Position numbers and translations under genes: made by a program. A stretch of 64,000 nucleotides of DNA from NCBI RefSeq assembly GCF_019904235.1, contig NZ_CP063202.1, positions 3,286,001-3,350,000 on the forward strand. The letters are read 5' to 3'. How positions within the stretch are numbered: the first letter of the stretch is position 1; the number at the start of each line of letters is the position of its first letter. Below are positions 1 to 7,853 of this stretch, one piece after another. A model generated the notes under the pieces. That model ran no database searches. It was given only the letters and a program-made list of their open reading frames with translations, and was not told the origin of the DNA. Source of the stretch: Erythrobacter sp. SCSIO 43205 (GTDB taxonomy: Bacteria > Pseudomonadota > Alphaproteobacteria > Sphingomonadales > Sphingomonadaceae).

Positions 1-1612
1 CATTTCCCTTCGTCAAGCGGGCCAAATACAAAGAGGGGGCCACGCCACCGAGCATGCGGTTAGTGCCAGAAGCTATCGGGGTCTTGTTGACAATGCTGTT
101 GTAGATTTCCGGCCCGATGCCCCTACCCTTGCACCAAGCTTGCGGGAAGATGTGATGGATATCCACGTTCTCGTCAAAGAAAACCGCCTGATCGTAAGGC
201 TGTCCGGATTTGAAGTCCTGCGCCCCTGATTTCATCAAAAGCGCGTGCACGCCTTTGTATGCGGCTGAAAGCCGCGACCGAAGGGTCCGGAGCCGCCGTT
301 CCTCAAAGCTGGCGCGTTGCACAGTTTGTGGCTCCGCTCCTCCACTGAGCCACGGTTTGAAGTCTCGGATATCGAGTGCAAAGCGGCTCTCGGTGGCAGA
401 TCCATAGAGCTCGCCAAACACCCCACTCCAATACCATCGCGCCAGCTTTTGCCGGACGGAGTCATTCTCCCAAGTATTGCCGAGATCAGCCAAGATTGCA
501 GCGAGGGGGACCAACTGTGTTTGATAGGGCAGATCCCTGGCTTTGAATATCTTAAGAGAGTGGAGAAACTTAGCGGCAGCGATGTAGCCATCCTCAACCA
601 TCGGAGCGTATTTTTGGTACGCCGCGAGTGGCACTTGCAACAAGCTATTGCGGGTCGCACTGATGGCAGGCGGATCTTTGCCGTCTGCGGTAGCAGCCTC
701 TCGAACTTCCTTCGTGTGAAGGAGCGAAATTGCCTGCAGAAATTCGACGGGCTCGATCTTCTCAAGCACCGGTTGGGCGGACACCAGGCGCTTTCTTCGT
801 TCCTTCCAGTCGTCTCGAAGGTGAAACTCTTCTGCAGCGTACATTGCCGTGACGAGCTCAAAGGCATCGAGCGGCTTCCCTCCGGTGTTTACCTTCTCGA
901 ATACCAGGCAAACGGCCGCCCTGCTGGTGTCCTTACCTAATTTGATGACAGGAACTTGGTATTGGTCAAAGTTTCTGACCACACCCTGCATGAAGGCATT
1001 GATCAACTCTAGGTGCTTCCCTCTCTCTGGCATTTGCTCGAACGTCCAAGCCGTTGCTGCTTGCTGCCAGATGTGTGCCTCAAACATTCGGTCGATCGGG
1101 AAATGGAGGTGCTCGAATTCCTTCTCTGCGGTCGAAAGATCGAGCTTGATATCTCGTCCGAAGTTTTCGCGAATGACGCGATCCTCTGGAACCGAAACAA
1201 TCGCCTCACTCCTGGCCACCTCGTCGTCCAAGGCGGCGCGAATGTCGAAATAGAAATGCAACTTGATTGGGCGCTTCTTAACGGTCTGGGTCGCGACCGG
1301 CACCGTGGAGTATGTCGATTGGTACAGCGAAGTCATCCGCTGCTGCCCGTCCAAAAGATAAGCCTCAATGTCCTTTGAAGGCGCAGGCGCTCCCTCAACG
1401 GGCCGGACAGCGAATGACACCTCACCGCTTGCATCGAGGGTCATCAAAGCGCCAACTGGAAAGCCTTCGGAAATCGAAGCTAGCAAATCCGTAATGCGAT
1501 CCTGGTCCCAAACCCATCCACGCTGAAAATCAGGAAGCTGAAGCTTGCCCTCATGGCAATCGCGCATGAGGTCGCTCAGCTTGTAAGGATTCGTCTGAAA
1601 TGAAGTCGTCAA
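1..1612 (-). CDS. DUF262/HNH (GmrSD-like) protein, 3' end cut by window edge
   Basis: The frame is open from 1612 to the left edge, about 537 codons, with no stop in the window. The N-terminal DUF262 (ParB/Srx-like) part shows LPDFQRGW at residues 26-33 and DGQQR at 88-92; FEKVNTGG follows in the middle. Near the visible end HHIF at residues 486-489 resembles the DUF1524/HNH nuclease motif of GmrSD-type type IV restriction enzymes. The start is TTG at 1612, preceded by an AGGGGG ribosome site about five bases away; the frame is open further upstream to a TAA but without a better start. It lies beside an integrase and a tRNA, so it is island cargo. An anti-phage restriction role is inferred from the family; no partner gene is visible. 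Confidence 0.85.
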   Translation of the reverse strand, partial: MTTSFQTNPYKLSDLMRDCHEGKLQLPDFQRGWVWDQDRITDLLASISEGFPVGALMTLDASGEVSFAVRPVEGAPAPSKDIEAYLLDGQQRMTSLYQSTYSTVPVATQTVKKRPIKLHFYFDIRAALDDEVARSEAIVSVPEDRVIRENFGRDIKLDLSTAEKEFEHLHFPIDRMFEAHIWQQAATAWTFEQMPERGKHLELINAFMQGVVRNFDQYQVPVIKLGKDTSRAAVCLVFEKVNTGGKPLDAFELVTAMYAAEEFHLRDDWKERRKRLVSAQPVLEKIEPVEFLQAISLLHTKEVREAATADGKDPPAISATRNSLLQVPLAAYQKYAPMVEDGYIAAAKFLHSLKIFKARDLPYQTQLVPLAAILADLGNTWENDSVRQKLARWYWSGVFGELYGSATESRFALDIRDFKPWLSGGAEPQTVQRASFEERRLRTLRSRLSAAYKGVHALLMKSGAQDFKSGQPYDQAVFFDENVDIHHIFPQAWCKGRGIGPEIYNSIVNKTPIASGTNRMLGGVAPSLYLARLTKGN

Positions 1613-1808
1613 GATTGCCCCCTGCGCAGTATTCGCGGGAGCAATTGACTTTACAGCCGCTTATTTAGCAAGAGTGTAATTGAACAATTCTCGCGCTGGC
1701 ACGCAATTGCAAGACAGACTGGAGCAGGCGGAGCGAGCCATCGCTCTACAGCAAATCCTCTAACCAACACACCTTTTCTCTCAGCATGCGGCAGGTTCGA
1801 AAGTTGCC

Positions 1809-3035
1809 TTACCGATAAAGCTGTCCGACAAAAGGAAGCACCTTCGCCCCCGCCTTAAGCTCTTCCAGATAGTCGCTCCACCATTGGGCCATCTGGACGC
1901 GCTCGTCCCAGTAATTGCCGCGATTGTAGATGCCCCGGATCGCGTTGCTGTCGCCATGGGCAAGCGCCCTCTCAATCGCGTCCGGATGCCACTTGCCGCT
2001 CTCGTTGAGGAAGGTCGAAGCGGTCGAGCGGAAGCCGTGTGCGGTCACCACATCGGGGCCGTAGCCCATCCGGCGCATTGCCTGGTTGATCGAGTTGTCG
2101 CTCATGTACTTCAGGTGCGATTGCTGTGCAGGAAACATCTTCTCGAAGCCGCCTGTGTGGCAATGCAGCTCGCGCAGCAGGAGCATCACCTGATCCGACA
2201 AGGGTACCGCGTGAAGCCGTCGTAGCTTGGTGCGCTCCGCAGGGATGTTCCAGATCCTTTGGCCCCAATCAATCTCCGACCATTGCCCCATTCGCATTTC
2301 GCCGGGTCGCGTCATGATGTGGGGCAGTATCTGCATGGCAATGCGGACCAAGGGCGTGCCTGTGAACTGGTCAATGTCGCGGAGCAACTGGCCGAACTTG
2401 TCGGGGTCCAGGATGGCCGCGCGATGGGTCACGATAGGTGTCGCCAAGGCGTCGCCTAGGTGGGCCGCTGGGTCGCTCTTGCAGAGCGAACAGGCGATCC
2501 CGTGCCGGAACACCCTGCTGGCCAGCGCGCGAGTTCTATTGGCGCTCTCACGGTGCCCTCTGCGTTCGATCTTCTTGAGGCTCTCGAGCACCTCGACCGG
2601 CTCGATGTCATTGATTGGACGCCGCCCGATGTCGGGCTCAAGTAGCGAGACATACCAGCGCGCTTTGCGGATGGTTGATTCTGCCTTCCCGCTGTCCACC
2701 ATGCGCACTTTGATGAAGTCCTCGGCAACGCTCTTGAAGCTGTTCCCGGCATTCATGCGTGCAAGACGCTTCTTCCGCTTGCGCTCAAGTGTTGGATCGA
2801 TTCCGTCGAGAACCTTGAGCCGCGCCACGTCCCTCCGCTTGCGCGCATCGGCGAGGGAGATGTCCGGCCATGCTCCCAGGGCCATCCGCTTTTCCCTTCC
2901 GGCTATGCGAAACTTGTATCGCCAGAGCTTCGAGCCGTTCGGAAACACCTCCAAATAGAGGCCTTTTGAGTCGGTTTTCCGAAATGACACGTTTTTGGGG
3001 CGTAACCTACGGATTTCTTGCGCTAAAATCGGCAT
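1809..3035 (-). CDS. P4-type tyrosine integrase
   Basis: Site-specific recombinase of 408 residues, the normal length for P4-like integrases. The N-terminal arm-binding domain (DUF4102, residues about 5-90) is followed by a core-binding region and the catalytic domain. Visible catalytic residues are R243 (TRPGE), K270, H333 and R336 (HGFR), H360 (LAHG) and the probable nucleophile Y370 (IYNRG), so it looks intact. The gene starts 165 bases from the 3' end of tRNA-Thr and points away from it, the usual arrangement of an integrase next to its attachment site. A GGGGGCAT repeat overlaps the start codon, which would let the enzyme bind over its own promoter. Island excision and integration is inferred. 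Confidence 0.95.
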   Translation of the reverse strand: MPILAQEIRRLRPKNVSFRKTDSKGLYLEVFPNGSKLWRYKFRIAGREKRMALGAWPDISLADARKRRDVARLKVLDGIDPTLERKRKKRLARMNAGNSFKSVAEDFIKVRMVDSGKAESTIRKARWYVSLLEPDIGRRPINDIEPVEVLESLKKIERRGHRESANRTRALASRVFRHGIACSLCKSDPAAHLGDALATPIVTHRAAILDPDKFGQLLRDIDQFTGTPLVRIAMQILPHIMTRPGEMRMGQWSEIDWGQRIWNIPAERTKLRRLHAVPLSDQVMLLLRELHCHTGGFEKMFPAQQSHLKYMSDNSINQAMRRMGYGPDVVTAHGFRSTASTFLNESGKWHPDAIERALAHGDSNAIRGIYNRGNYWDERVQMAQWWSDYLEELKAGAKVLPFVGQLYR

Positions 3036-3111
3036 TTGGGGGCATGACCTTTCTGGTTGGCTTTATGCCCCCTTTCATGCCCCCAAATGGTGATAGATGT
3101 GGGGGCATGAC
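3033..3111. repeat. Four GGGGGCAT repeats, putative integrase arm sites
   Basis: The core GGGGGCAT occurs on the + strand at 3038-3045 and 3101-3108 and inverted (ATGCCCCC) at 3065-3072 and 3077-3084. The first and third copies extend to an 11-base match (TTTGGGGGCAT at 3035-3045 against its complement at 3077-3087). They sit between the integrase start and the tRNA-Thr 3' end, where P4-type integrases bind arm sites. Role inferred from position. Confidence 0.55.
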
Positions 3112-3199
3112 GCGGGACAAAGCGGGAACACCAGAAAGTAAGAAATACCCCAAAAACCGCTGAAAATCAACGGTTTCGGGACGATTTTGGAAGAAGCTC

Positions 3200-3275
3200 T
3201 GGTGCCGCTTACGTGACTCGAACACGTGACCCCATCATTACGAATGATGTGCTCTACCAACTGAGCTAAAGCGGC
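3200..3275 (-). tRNA. tRNA-Thr (anticodon CGU)
   Basis: The reverse complement folds as a full cloverleaf: acceptor GCCGCTT/AAGCGGC, D arm GCTC/GAGC, anticodon stem CATCA/TGATG with loop TTCGTAA giving anticodon CGT, and T arm ACGTG-TTCGAGT-CACGT. The discriminator is A and CCA is encoded. It lies at the island edge and is the probable attachment locus of the neighbouring integrase; the gene itself is intact. Confidence 0.97.
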
Positions 3276-3299
3276 GCAGTCTCGCTTTTTGCGAGAGGG

Positions 3300-3373
3300 T
3301 GGAGGCCCGAGCCGGAATCGAACCGGCGTACACGGATTTGCAATCCGCTGCGTCACCACTCCGCCATCGGGCC
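3300..3373 (-). tRNA. tRNA-Cys (anticodon GCA)
   Basis: The reverse complement gives acceptor GGCCCGA/TCGGGCC, anticodon stem CGGAT/ATCCG around loop TTGCAAA (anticodon GCA), T arm GCCGG-TTCGATT-CCGGC, discriminator T and an encoded CCA. It is 24 bases upstream of tRNA-Thr on the same strand, so the two are probably cotranscribed. Confidence 0.96.
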
Positions 3374-3420
3374 GAGCCGCCCAAAATCAGGCGGATGCGG
3401 CGCACTAGCGATTCGTGCGG

Positions 3421-3444
3421 GTATTGGCAATCCACTGCGTCGCC
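3421..3444 (-). pseudogene. tRNA-Cys anticodon-arm fragment
   Basis: Bases 3428-3444 match 15 of 17 bases of the anticodon/D-arm part of tRNA-Cys (3341-3357), in the same orientation and about 87 bases away. No acceptor or T arm is recognisable, so it could not work as a tRNA. It may be a relic of a partial duplication or an old insertion; chance similarity is not excluded. Confidence 0.35.
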
Positions 3445-3578
3445 TTTCGCGCAAATCAATTAGAAAAATCTGTACGGCTGAATCGCAAGTTTTTCTGAAC
3501 GAGCGCACGCTTGCGCTCCGGCAGCCTTACGCAACGTCAATCTGGACCAAGCGCGCAGCACAAGGCAATAGAGCAGTC

Positions 3579-4358
3579 ATGACAATTGCAAGCCTTCTTG
3601 AACCGATCACCGGAAATCCCGGCTCCATCCGCTTGGGCGATGCGCAAGAATGGATGCAAGGGCGCACACTTTACGGCGGCGCGTCGGCACTCGTCGCGTT
3701 CACAATGGCCAGGCGCGCGTTTCGCGATCTCCCTACCCTAAGGGCGGCGCAAATTGGTTTCGTCGCCCCGGTAGGAGAAGAGGTAACATTGACCGCCGAA
3801 ATCCTTCGGCAAGGGCGTAATGTAACCCAGGTCCGTAGCGAAATTCACGGTGAAAAAGGCCTCGCCCTTACCGCCTTGTGGCTTTTCGCTGACGAACGCG
3901 AACCCAATGGCACGCACGAGGCAAAACCTCCCGAAGATTGGCCCGGTTTACCGGATGACAATCCGCCCGCTATGGCGGGTAAGGGCCCATCATTTATACA
4001 AAACAACTTTGAACTGCGTTATGGCCAAACCAAAGGCGAGGATCATGGCGCGACCGTCAGGCGCTGGGCGCGATTAACCGAAGAACACGCGCTTGATCCA
4101 GTGAGCAAGCTTGTCTTGATGGGAGACGTGATGCCTCCGGGGGCTATGCGGGCAATGCAGCGATTGGGGCCGATCAGCTCAATCAATTGGTCGTTCAACG
4201 TGCTCGACCCGCAAACGCAATCTGCAGGCGGATGGTATCTGGCAGAAAACGCCAGCCAGCACTTGGACAAGGGCTATTCTTCAGAGCGTTTGCGGATGTA
4301 CGATATTGAAGGCCGTCAAGTGCTCGACGGCCTCCAGTCGGTTGCAATTTTCGGATAA
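3579..4358 (+). CDS. Acyl-CoA thioesterase, TesB-like double hotdog
   Basis: 259 residues, the usual size of a two-hotdog TesB-like thioesterase. The N-terminal hotdog carries the LYGGAS signature (residues 31-36), and the C-terminal hotdog carries GGWYLAENASQHLDKGYSS, where the catalytic Asp of the family is expected. Predicted to hydrolyse acyl-CoA to free fatty acid and CoA in the cytoplasm; chain length cannot be read from sequence. It converges on the crotonase gene with a 10-base gap, so both lie in an acyl-CoA context but on opposite strands. Confidence 0.85.
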   Translation: MTIASLLEPITGNPGSIRLGDAQEWMQGRTLYGGASALVAFTMARRAFRDLPTLRAAQIGFVAPVGEEVTLTAEILRQGRNVTQVRSEIHGEKGLALTALWLFADEREPNGTHEAKPPEDWPGLPDDNPPAMAGKGPSFIQNNFELRYGQTKGEDHGATVRRWARLTEEHALDPVSKLVLMGDVMPPGAMRAMQRLGPISSINWSFNVLDPQTQSAGGWYLAENASQHLDKGYSSERLRMYDIEGRQVLDGLQSVAIFG

Positions 4359-4368
4359 TGCGGCCGGG

Positions 4369-5211
4369 TTAGGCAACTTCAACGTCGTCAAACACTCCAG
4401 CGCGTTTTTGCATTGACGACATGACCGCCTCAATCTGGTTTTTAGTGCGGCTGATTTTGTCTTGTTCGACGCTTTCCATCATCAAGATGTCATCCGTCGA
4501 ATTGTCGTGCATAGCAGCGTGGAGGCGCTTGGATGCACGGATCGCATCAGGGTTCTTGCCAGCGATTACCTCGGCCATCTCCATCGCTTTGGCCAATGGC
4601 TCGTCCTCAACGTAGGTTGCAAAGCCGAGCGATTGCGCCTCAGCACCTGAGAACTCGCGATTGGTATAGACAAGCTCGCGCAGCACATCATCACGCACAA
4701 GACCACGCCAAAGTGCATAGCCGGCCATATCGGGGACAAGCCCCCATTTCATCTCCATCACCGCCATGCGAGTTTCGGGGTGAACGATACGGATGTCAGC
4801 GCCGCTCGCGATCTGAAGACCGCCGCCGAAACATACGCCGTGGACCGCCGCGATGACGGGTACACCAAGGCGGCGCCATTGATAGGCCACTTCCTGATAC
4901 TTGTTCGTATTGCCATGGGTGCGTGTCTCAAGGCTGCGACTGGTATCGCCTGAGGGATTGGTGAAATTGCTAAGGTCGATACCAGCACAAAAGGCGCGTC
5001 CATCACCTGAGAGGACAACAACCCTCACTCCTTTGGTGGCGTTAAGGCTTTGAGCTGCTTCGATCATTGCATCGAACATCGCCGGGTCAAGCGCGTTCAT
5101 CTTGTCTGTACGAACAAACCGAACGTGCGCAACGCCGTTCTCAGAAAGCTCAATTACGACGCGATCATTGCTTGAAAGAATCTTGGCTGATGTGGTTTCA
5201 GCTTCTGGCAT
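4369..5211 (-). CDS. Enoyl-CoA hydratase/isomerase (crotonase) family protein
   Basis: 280 residues from the ATG at 5211, chosen because GGAGA lies about nine bases upstream; the longer frame to 5259 has no such site. The crotonase oxyanion-hole segments are FCAGIDL (residues 74-80) and GVCFGGGLQIA (125-135), and an acidic pair sits in EMKWGLVPDMAG (E153, D161). The fold acts on acyl-CoA thioesters (hydration or isomerisation of the double bond). The exact substrate is not decidable, and the family includes isomerases and dehalogenases. Confidence 0.88.
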   Translation of the reverse strand: MPEAETTSAKILSSNDRVVIELSENGVAHVRFVRTDKMNALDPAMFDAMIEAAQSLNATKGVRVVVLSGDGRAFCAGIDLSNFTNPSGDTSRSLETRTHGNTNKYQEVAYQWRRLGVPVIAAVHGVCFGGGLQIASGADIRIVHPETRMAVMEMKWGLVPDMAGYALWRGLVRDDVLRELVYTNREFSGAEAQSLGFATYVEDEPLAKAMEMAEVIAGKNPDAIRASKRLHAAMHDNSTDDILMMESVEQDKISRTKNQIEAVMSSMQKRAGVFDDVEVA

Positions 5212-5329
5212 TCTCGTCTCTCCGTGAGGGTCATTTCTATCGAGAATGGTTTGGAGCAAGCGAGAGAAGCTGTCCAGTAATCAGTTTTGAAGCGCCACCC
5301 TTTCGTAGGTGAAGCCAGTTTGCTCGGGC

Positions 5330-5737
5330 CTAGGTCGAGCTTTCATATTCAGGATCGCCTGAATGAGCCAGATCAATCTCGCTTGGAGCCACGCTCAAAT
5401 AATATCCGCCATCGGGGTGTGTCGCTACGATCCCGGAGAGACCAAGCGGCTCAAGCTTGCTGCGAATACGCGCGATATGGACCGCGACACTGTTGGTTTC
5501 CGGCTCGTAGTCAATACGCCAAACGTCAAACAGAAGCTGTCGCTTGGTCACACGCTGGCCCGGCTCTTCGGCAAGCCGCCAAAGCACCTCGAATTCTCGC
5601 GGGTGGAAGGCAAGCCAGCGATCATCCACGCGTCCGTCGCGATGGAAAAGGTCGAGCGTGACCTCTCCTGCATGACGGAAACGCGGAATCATTGTCCCGT
5701 TATCGGGAAAATACCGGTTGGCGACTTTCATATTCAT
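5330..5737 (-). CDS. Stand-alone OmpR-type winged-helix regulator
   Basis: 135 residues from the ATG at 5737, which has AGGGG about seven bases upstream; the frame continues to 5803 without a good site. The body is a single trans_reg_C winged helix with FHPREFEVLWRLAEEPG, VTKRQLLFDVW and the recognition region NSVAVHIARIRSKL, ending in the GGYYL wing. No receiver or membrane domain is present, so it cannot be a normal two-component response regulator. It overlaps the 3' end of the JAB/RadC gene by 38 bases and is the last gene of a five-gene minus-strand cluster. Its targets are unknown. Confidence 0.8.
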   Translation of the reverse strand: MNMKVANRYFPDNGTMIPRFRHAGEVTLDLFHRDGRVDDRWLAFHPREFEVLWRLAEEPGQRVTKRQLLFDVWRIDYEPETNSVAVHIARIRSKLEPLGLSGIVATHPDGGYYLSVAPSEIDLAHSGDPEYESST

Positions 5738-6179
5738 GGATTGCCCCTGCACGCATTGAATAGACTGCACCTTGTGTAAAAATAAGATGGTCAAGCAGCT
5801 CAATATCGAGCGCCGATGCCACCTGCTCTAATCGCCGGGTCGAGACGATGTCAGATCGGCTCGGCCGGCACAGACCAGACGGATGGTTGTGAGCCACCAC
5901 AATACCATGTGCGCGCAAACTGAGAGCCTTGGTAAAAAGCTCCCTCATGCGCAGAGACAAACAGTTTGCCCCCCCTGATCCCATAGGCGCATCGCCAAGA
6001 TGCGATCGCCTTTCATCCACGAAAACAACGTGGAACCGCTCGGTTTCGAAGGGCCGCGTGATCACCATAGCCCTCAGAAAATCAATCGTAAAACTGTTGC
6101 TTGACGCCTTTACGCCCGTGCTGAAGGCAGATGCTCCCGGAGGCGGGCGTAGCCGCGAAGTGATGACCCGCTCAATCAT
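5700..6179 (-). CDS. RadC-like JAB/JAMM domain protein
   Basis: 159 residues from the ATG at 6179, which overlaps the stop of the upstream gene as ATGA. The JAMM metal motif H-x-H-x10-D is complete (H97, H99, D110, in HNHPSG), as in RadC. The N-terminal helix-hairpin-helix of full RadC (about 225 residues) is missing. RadC-type proteins are often linked to mobile DNA and their chemistry is poorly defined. Here the gene sits between membrane proteins and DNA-binding regulators, suggesting a regulatory or proteolytic role rather than repair; that is speculation. Confidence 0.82.
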   Translation of the reverse strand: MIERVITSRLRPPPGASAFSTGVKASSNSFTIDFLRAMVITRPFETERFHVVFVDERRSHLGDAPMGSGGANCLSLRMRELFTKALSLRAHGIVVAHNHPSGLCRPSRSDIVSTRRLEQVASALDIELLDHLIFTQGAVYSMRAGAIHEYESRQPVFSR

Positions 6180-6745
6180 TTGAGATCGTCTCGCCACGTG
6201 GGCTCTGGAGCTTGGTGCAAACTGAGCTCACCGGGCAAATCTCGTGTTTTCGCAGCGAGAAAAGCAGAGCCTCGGCCCACTCTCCAATCGCGATATTCAC
6301 CGAACCTGCGTTTTCGAACAACGTGCCGCCCAAGCCCAAGCGCCAATAGCAACAGTTGAAGCCAGCCGGGCACTGCGACCATCGTCACATAAGCGACTGG
6401 AGAGATAGCCTCAACCAGCCCGCGCGCGAGGTGCGCTGTCATTGCAAGCACCTGCATTGCTGCGATCAATAAGGTGTAATTTCGATTGGCGTAAAGGGCG
6501 ATTGCGATCCAGCAAATGAGCGCCGCGCTATCAGCGACCGCAGAGAAGGCATCAACCTCATCAACGCTAATGTAGGTGCCTGTCAGGGAACGATAAATAT
6601 TATGCGCGACTTCAAAAAGAACGAGCCACACCAGCGCAACCGCCCTCTCTGGTCCAGCGCCCCAAACCAGTGCTGCAATACAAACAGCCCAGGCAAGGAT
6701 GTCCTGAATATAGGCGCGTGAATCAGAGAGAAGCAGGTCGGTCAT
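6176..6745 (-). CDS. Multi-pass membrane protein, unknown function
   Basis: 189 residues with about five hydrophobic segments (near residues 14-32, 34-48, 66-85, 90-110 and 118-138), then a basic, soluble C-terminal tail of about 50 residues beginning VVRKRRFGEYRDWR. I recognise no named family. It is translationally coupled to the RadC-like gene downstream (ATGA overlap) and lies 12 bases after the 115-residue gene, so it belongs to the same unit as the LuxR-type membrane regulator. Confidence 0.7.
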   Translation of the reverse strand: MTDLLLSDSRAYIQDILAWAVCIAALVWGAGPERAVALVWLVLFEVAHNIYRSLTGTYISVDEVDAFSAVADSAALICWIAIALYANRNYTLLIAAMQVLAMTAHLARGLVEAISPVAYVTMVAVPGWLQLLLLALGLGRHVVRKRRFGEYRDWRVGRGSAFLAAKTRDLPGELSLHQAPEPTWRDDLK

Positions 6746-6757
6746 AGAAGCGCCAGT

Positions 6758-7105
6758 CTATGCGTTCTCACGCTCTAATGGCTGGGCATCGGCAGGCGCA
6801 TTGTCGGCTTCAAGGATTTCGGTGGGAACCCCTTCGTCCGGACCAAGTGTTGTACGTGCCACCTTGCTCAGTTCATCGTGGACCCGAAGCAGGCTGGTCG
6901 ACATACTCATTGCCTGTGATTCAGCTTGAGTGAGACGCATCAAAGCGCGCTGGCCGGTGTCGACATTTACATTCGGGTTCTGGCGCGCAGCAAGCATGGC
7001 TTGCTTCAGGCGTGCAAAAGCAATCATTGATTCGTCAGCAAGAGCTTCAGCCTCTCGAACCAGTTTTTTAAGATTGTGTGCGTCAGCGAGGATGCGATCC
7101 GTCAT
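6758..7105 (-). CDS. Small helical hypothetical protein
   Basis: 115 residues, almost wholly predicted helical, with heptad-like leucine and alanine spacing over residues 10-85 (for example KKLVREAEALADE and RLKQAMLAARQ) and an acidic Pro/Ala-rich tail. No signal peptide or membrane segment. Not recognised. It lies between the membrane-anchored LuxR-type gene (29-base gap) and the five-helix membrane protein (12-base gap), so it may be a soluble partner of one of them. Confidence 0.65.
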   Translation of the reverse strand: MTDRILADAHNLKKLVREAEALADESMIAFARLKQAMLAARQNPNVNVDTGQRALMRLTQAESQAMSMSTSLLRVHDELSKVARTTLGPDEGVPTEILEADNAPADAQPLERENA

Positions 7106-7134
7106 TTTTAGGTCTCCACGCTTCGCCCTGCCCG

Positions 7135-7746
7135 TCAGGAGAAGCCTGCTTCACTATCCGGGACGGCGGCCCGTCCATCCAACGCCTCGCTGATTGTCAC
7201 GGCGGCTGTCACGGTCAATACCAAGGCAGCCAAAAAGCCAAACGCTATCCCAACAATCGCCACGAGACGCCACCAGACAGCGTATTCGCCATCGAGCGCC
7301 CGGGGGACAACCGTTGGTTCGCCGGGGCGCAGCCAAGGCGCCTCTTCAACCATGGACGAGACATCGCGTATCACGAGTTCGCCCGGGTCATCCTGCGCTG
7401 TTGGATCGTCGATCAGGGCCATGATGGGGACCTGATTTTTACTGTATACAGATTCGCTTAAGTGTTGGGTGCCGGAAGTTGGCTCATTCGCCGACAAGTC
7501 CCCCAAGTCGTTGAGAGATTCCTCCTGCGAATCCTCAAACGCTGATTTGTCTTCGCGGTAAGCCTTCACCAGATCGGCAAGGCTTTCTGCCTCATAGATA
7601 TCTTTAAGAGCGCGGATATGTTGATTGATACGAGTTTCAGAGACACCCAAATCGTTGGCGATGACTTTGATAGGCGCGCGTTGATCAATCCGTTCAATGA
7701 CGGCTTTTTGACGTTTAGTTAGGGGGCGCATTGCGTCCCTGGTCAT
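7135..7746 (-). CDS. LuxR-type HTH protein with C-terminal membrane anchor
   Basis: 203 residues; the ATG at 7746 has AGGAG seven bases upstream. Residues about 5-65 form a GerE/LuxR helix-turn-helix (LTKRQKAVIERI, then IKVIANDLGVSETRINQHIRAL). An acidic linker of about 85 residues follows, then one hydrophobic helix (about residues 158-186) and a short tail. This places the DNA-binding domain in the cytoplasm, tethered to the inner membrane. No receiver or ligand domain is visible. It is first in a five-gene minus-strand cluster and is a candidate for its regulator. Confidence 0.8.
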   Translation of the reverse strand: MTRDAMRPLTKRQKAVIERIDQRAPIKVIANDLGVSETRINQHIRALKDIYEAESLADLVKAYREDKSAFEDSQEESLNDLGDLSANEPTSGTQHLSESVYSKNQVPIMALIDDPTAQDDPGELVIRDVSSMVEEAPWLRPGEPTVVPRALDGEYAVWWRLVAIVGIAFGFLAALVLTVTAAVTISEALDGRAAVPDSEAGFS

Positions 7747-7853
7747 GACAAACTCCTGCGTCGGATCGTCGAGTCACGTATATCACTCTTAACCCTTATG
7801 TCTAACGTGCCGGCACCAAACGACAAACAGCGATGCTTAATTTCAAACTAACA

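Noticed and set aside
235..1494. Several short frames on both strands within the DUF262 gene
   Set aside because: They are shadows of the uninterrupted minus-strand frame that carries the DUF262 motifs.
1613..1700. Promoter for the DUF262 gene (TTGTTC ... TAAATA)
   Set aside because: The spacer is about 14 bases, too short for sigma-70.
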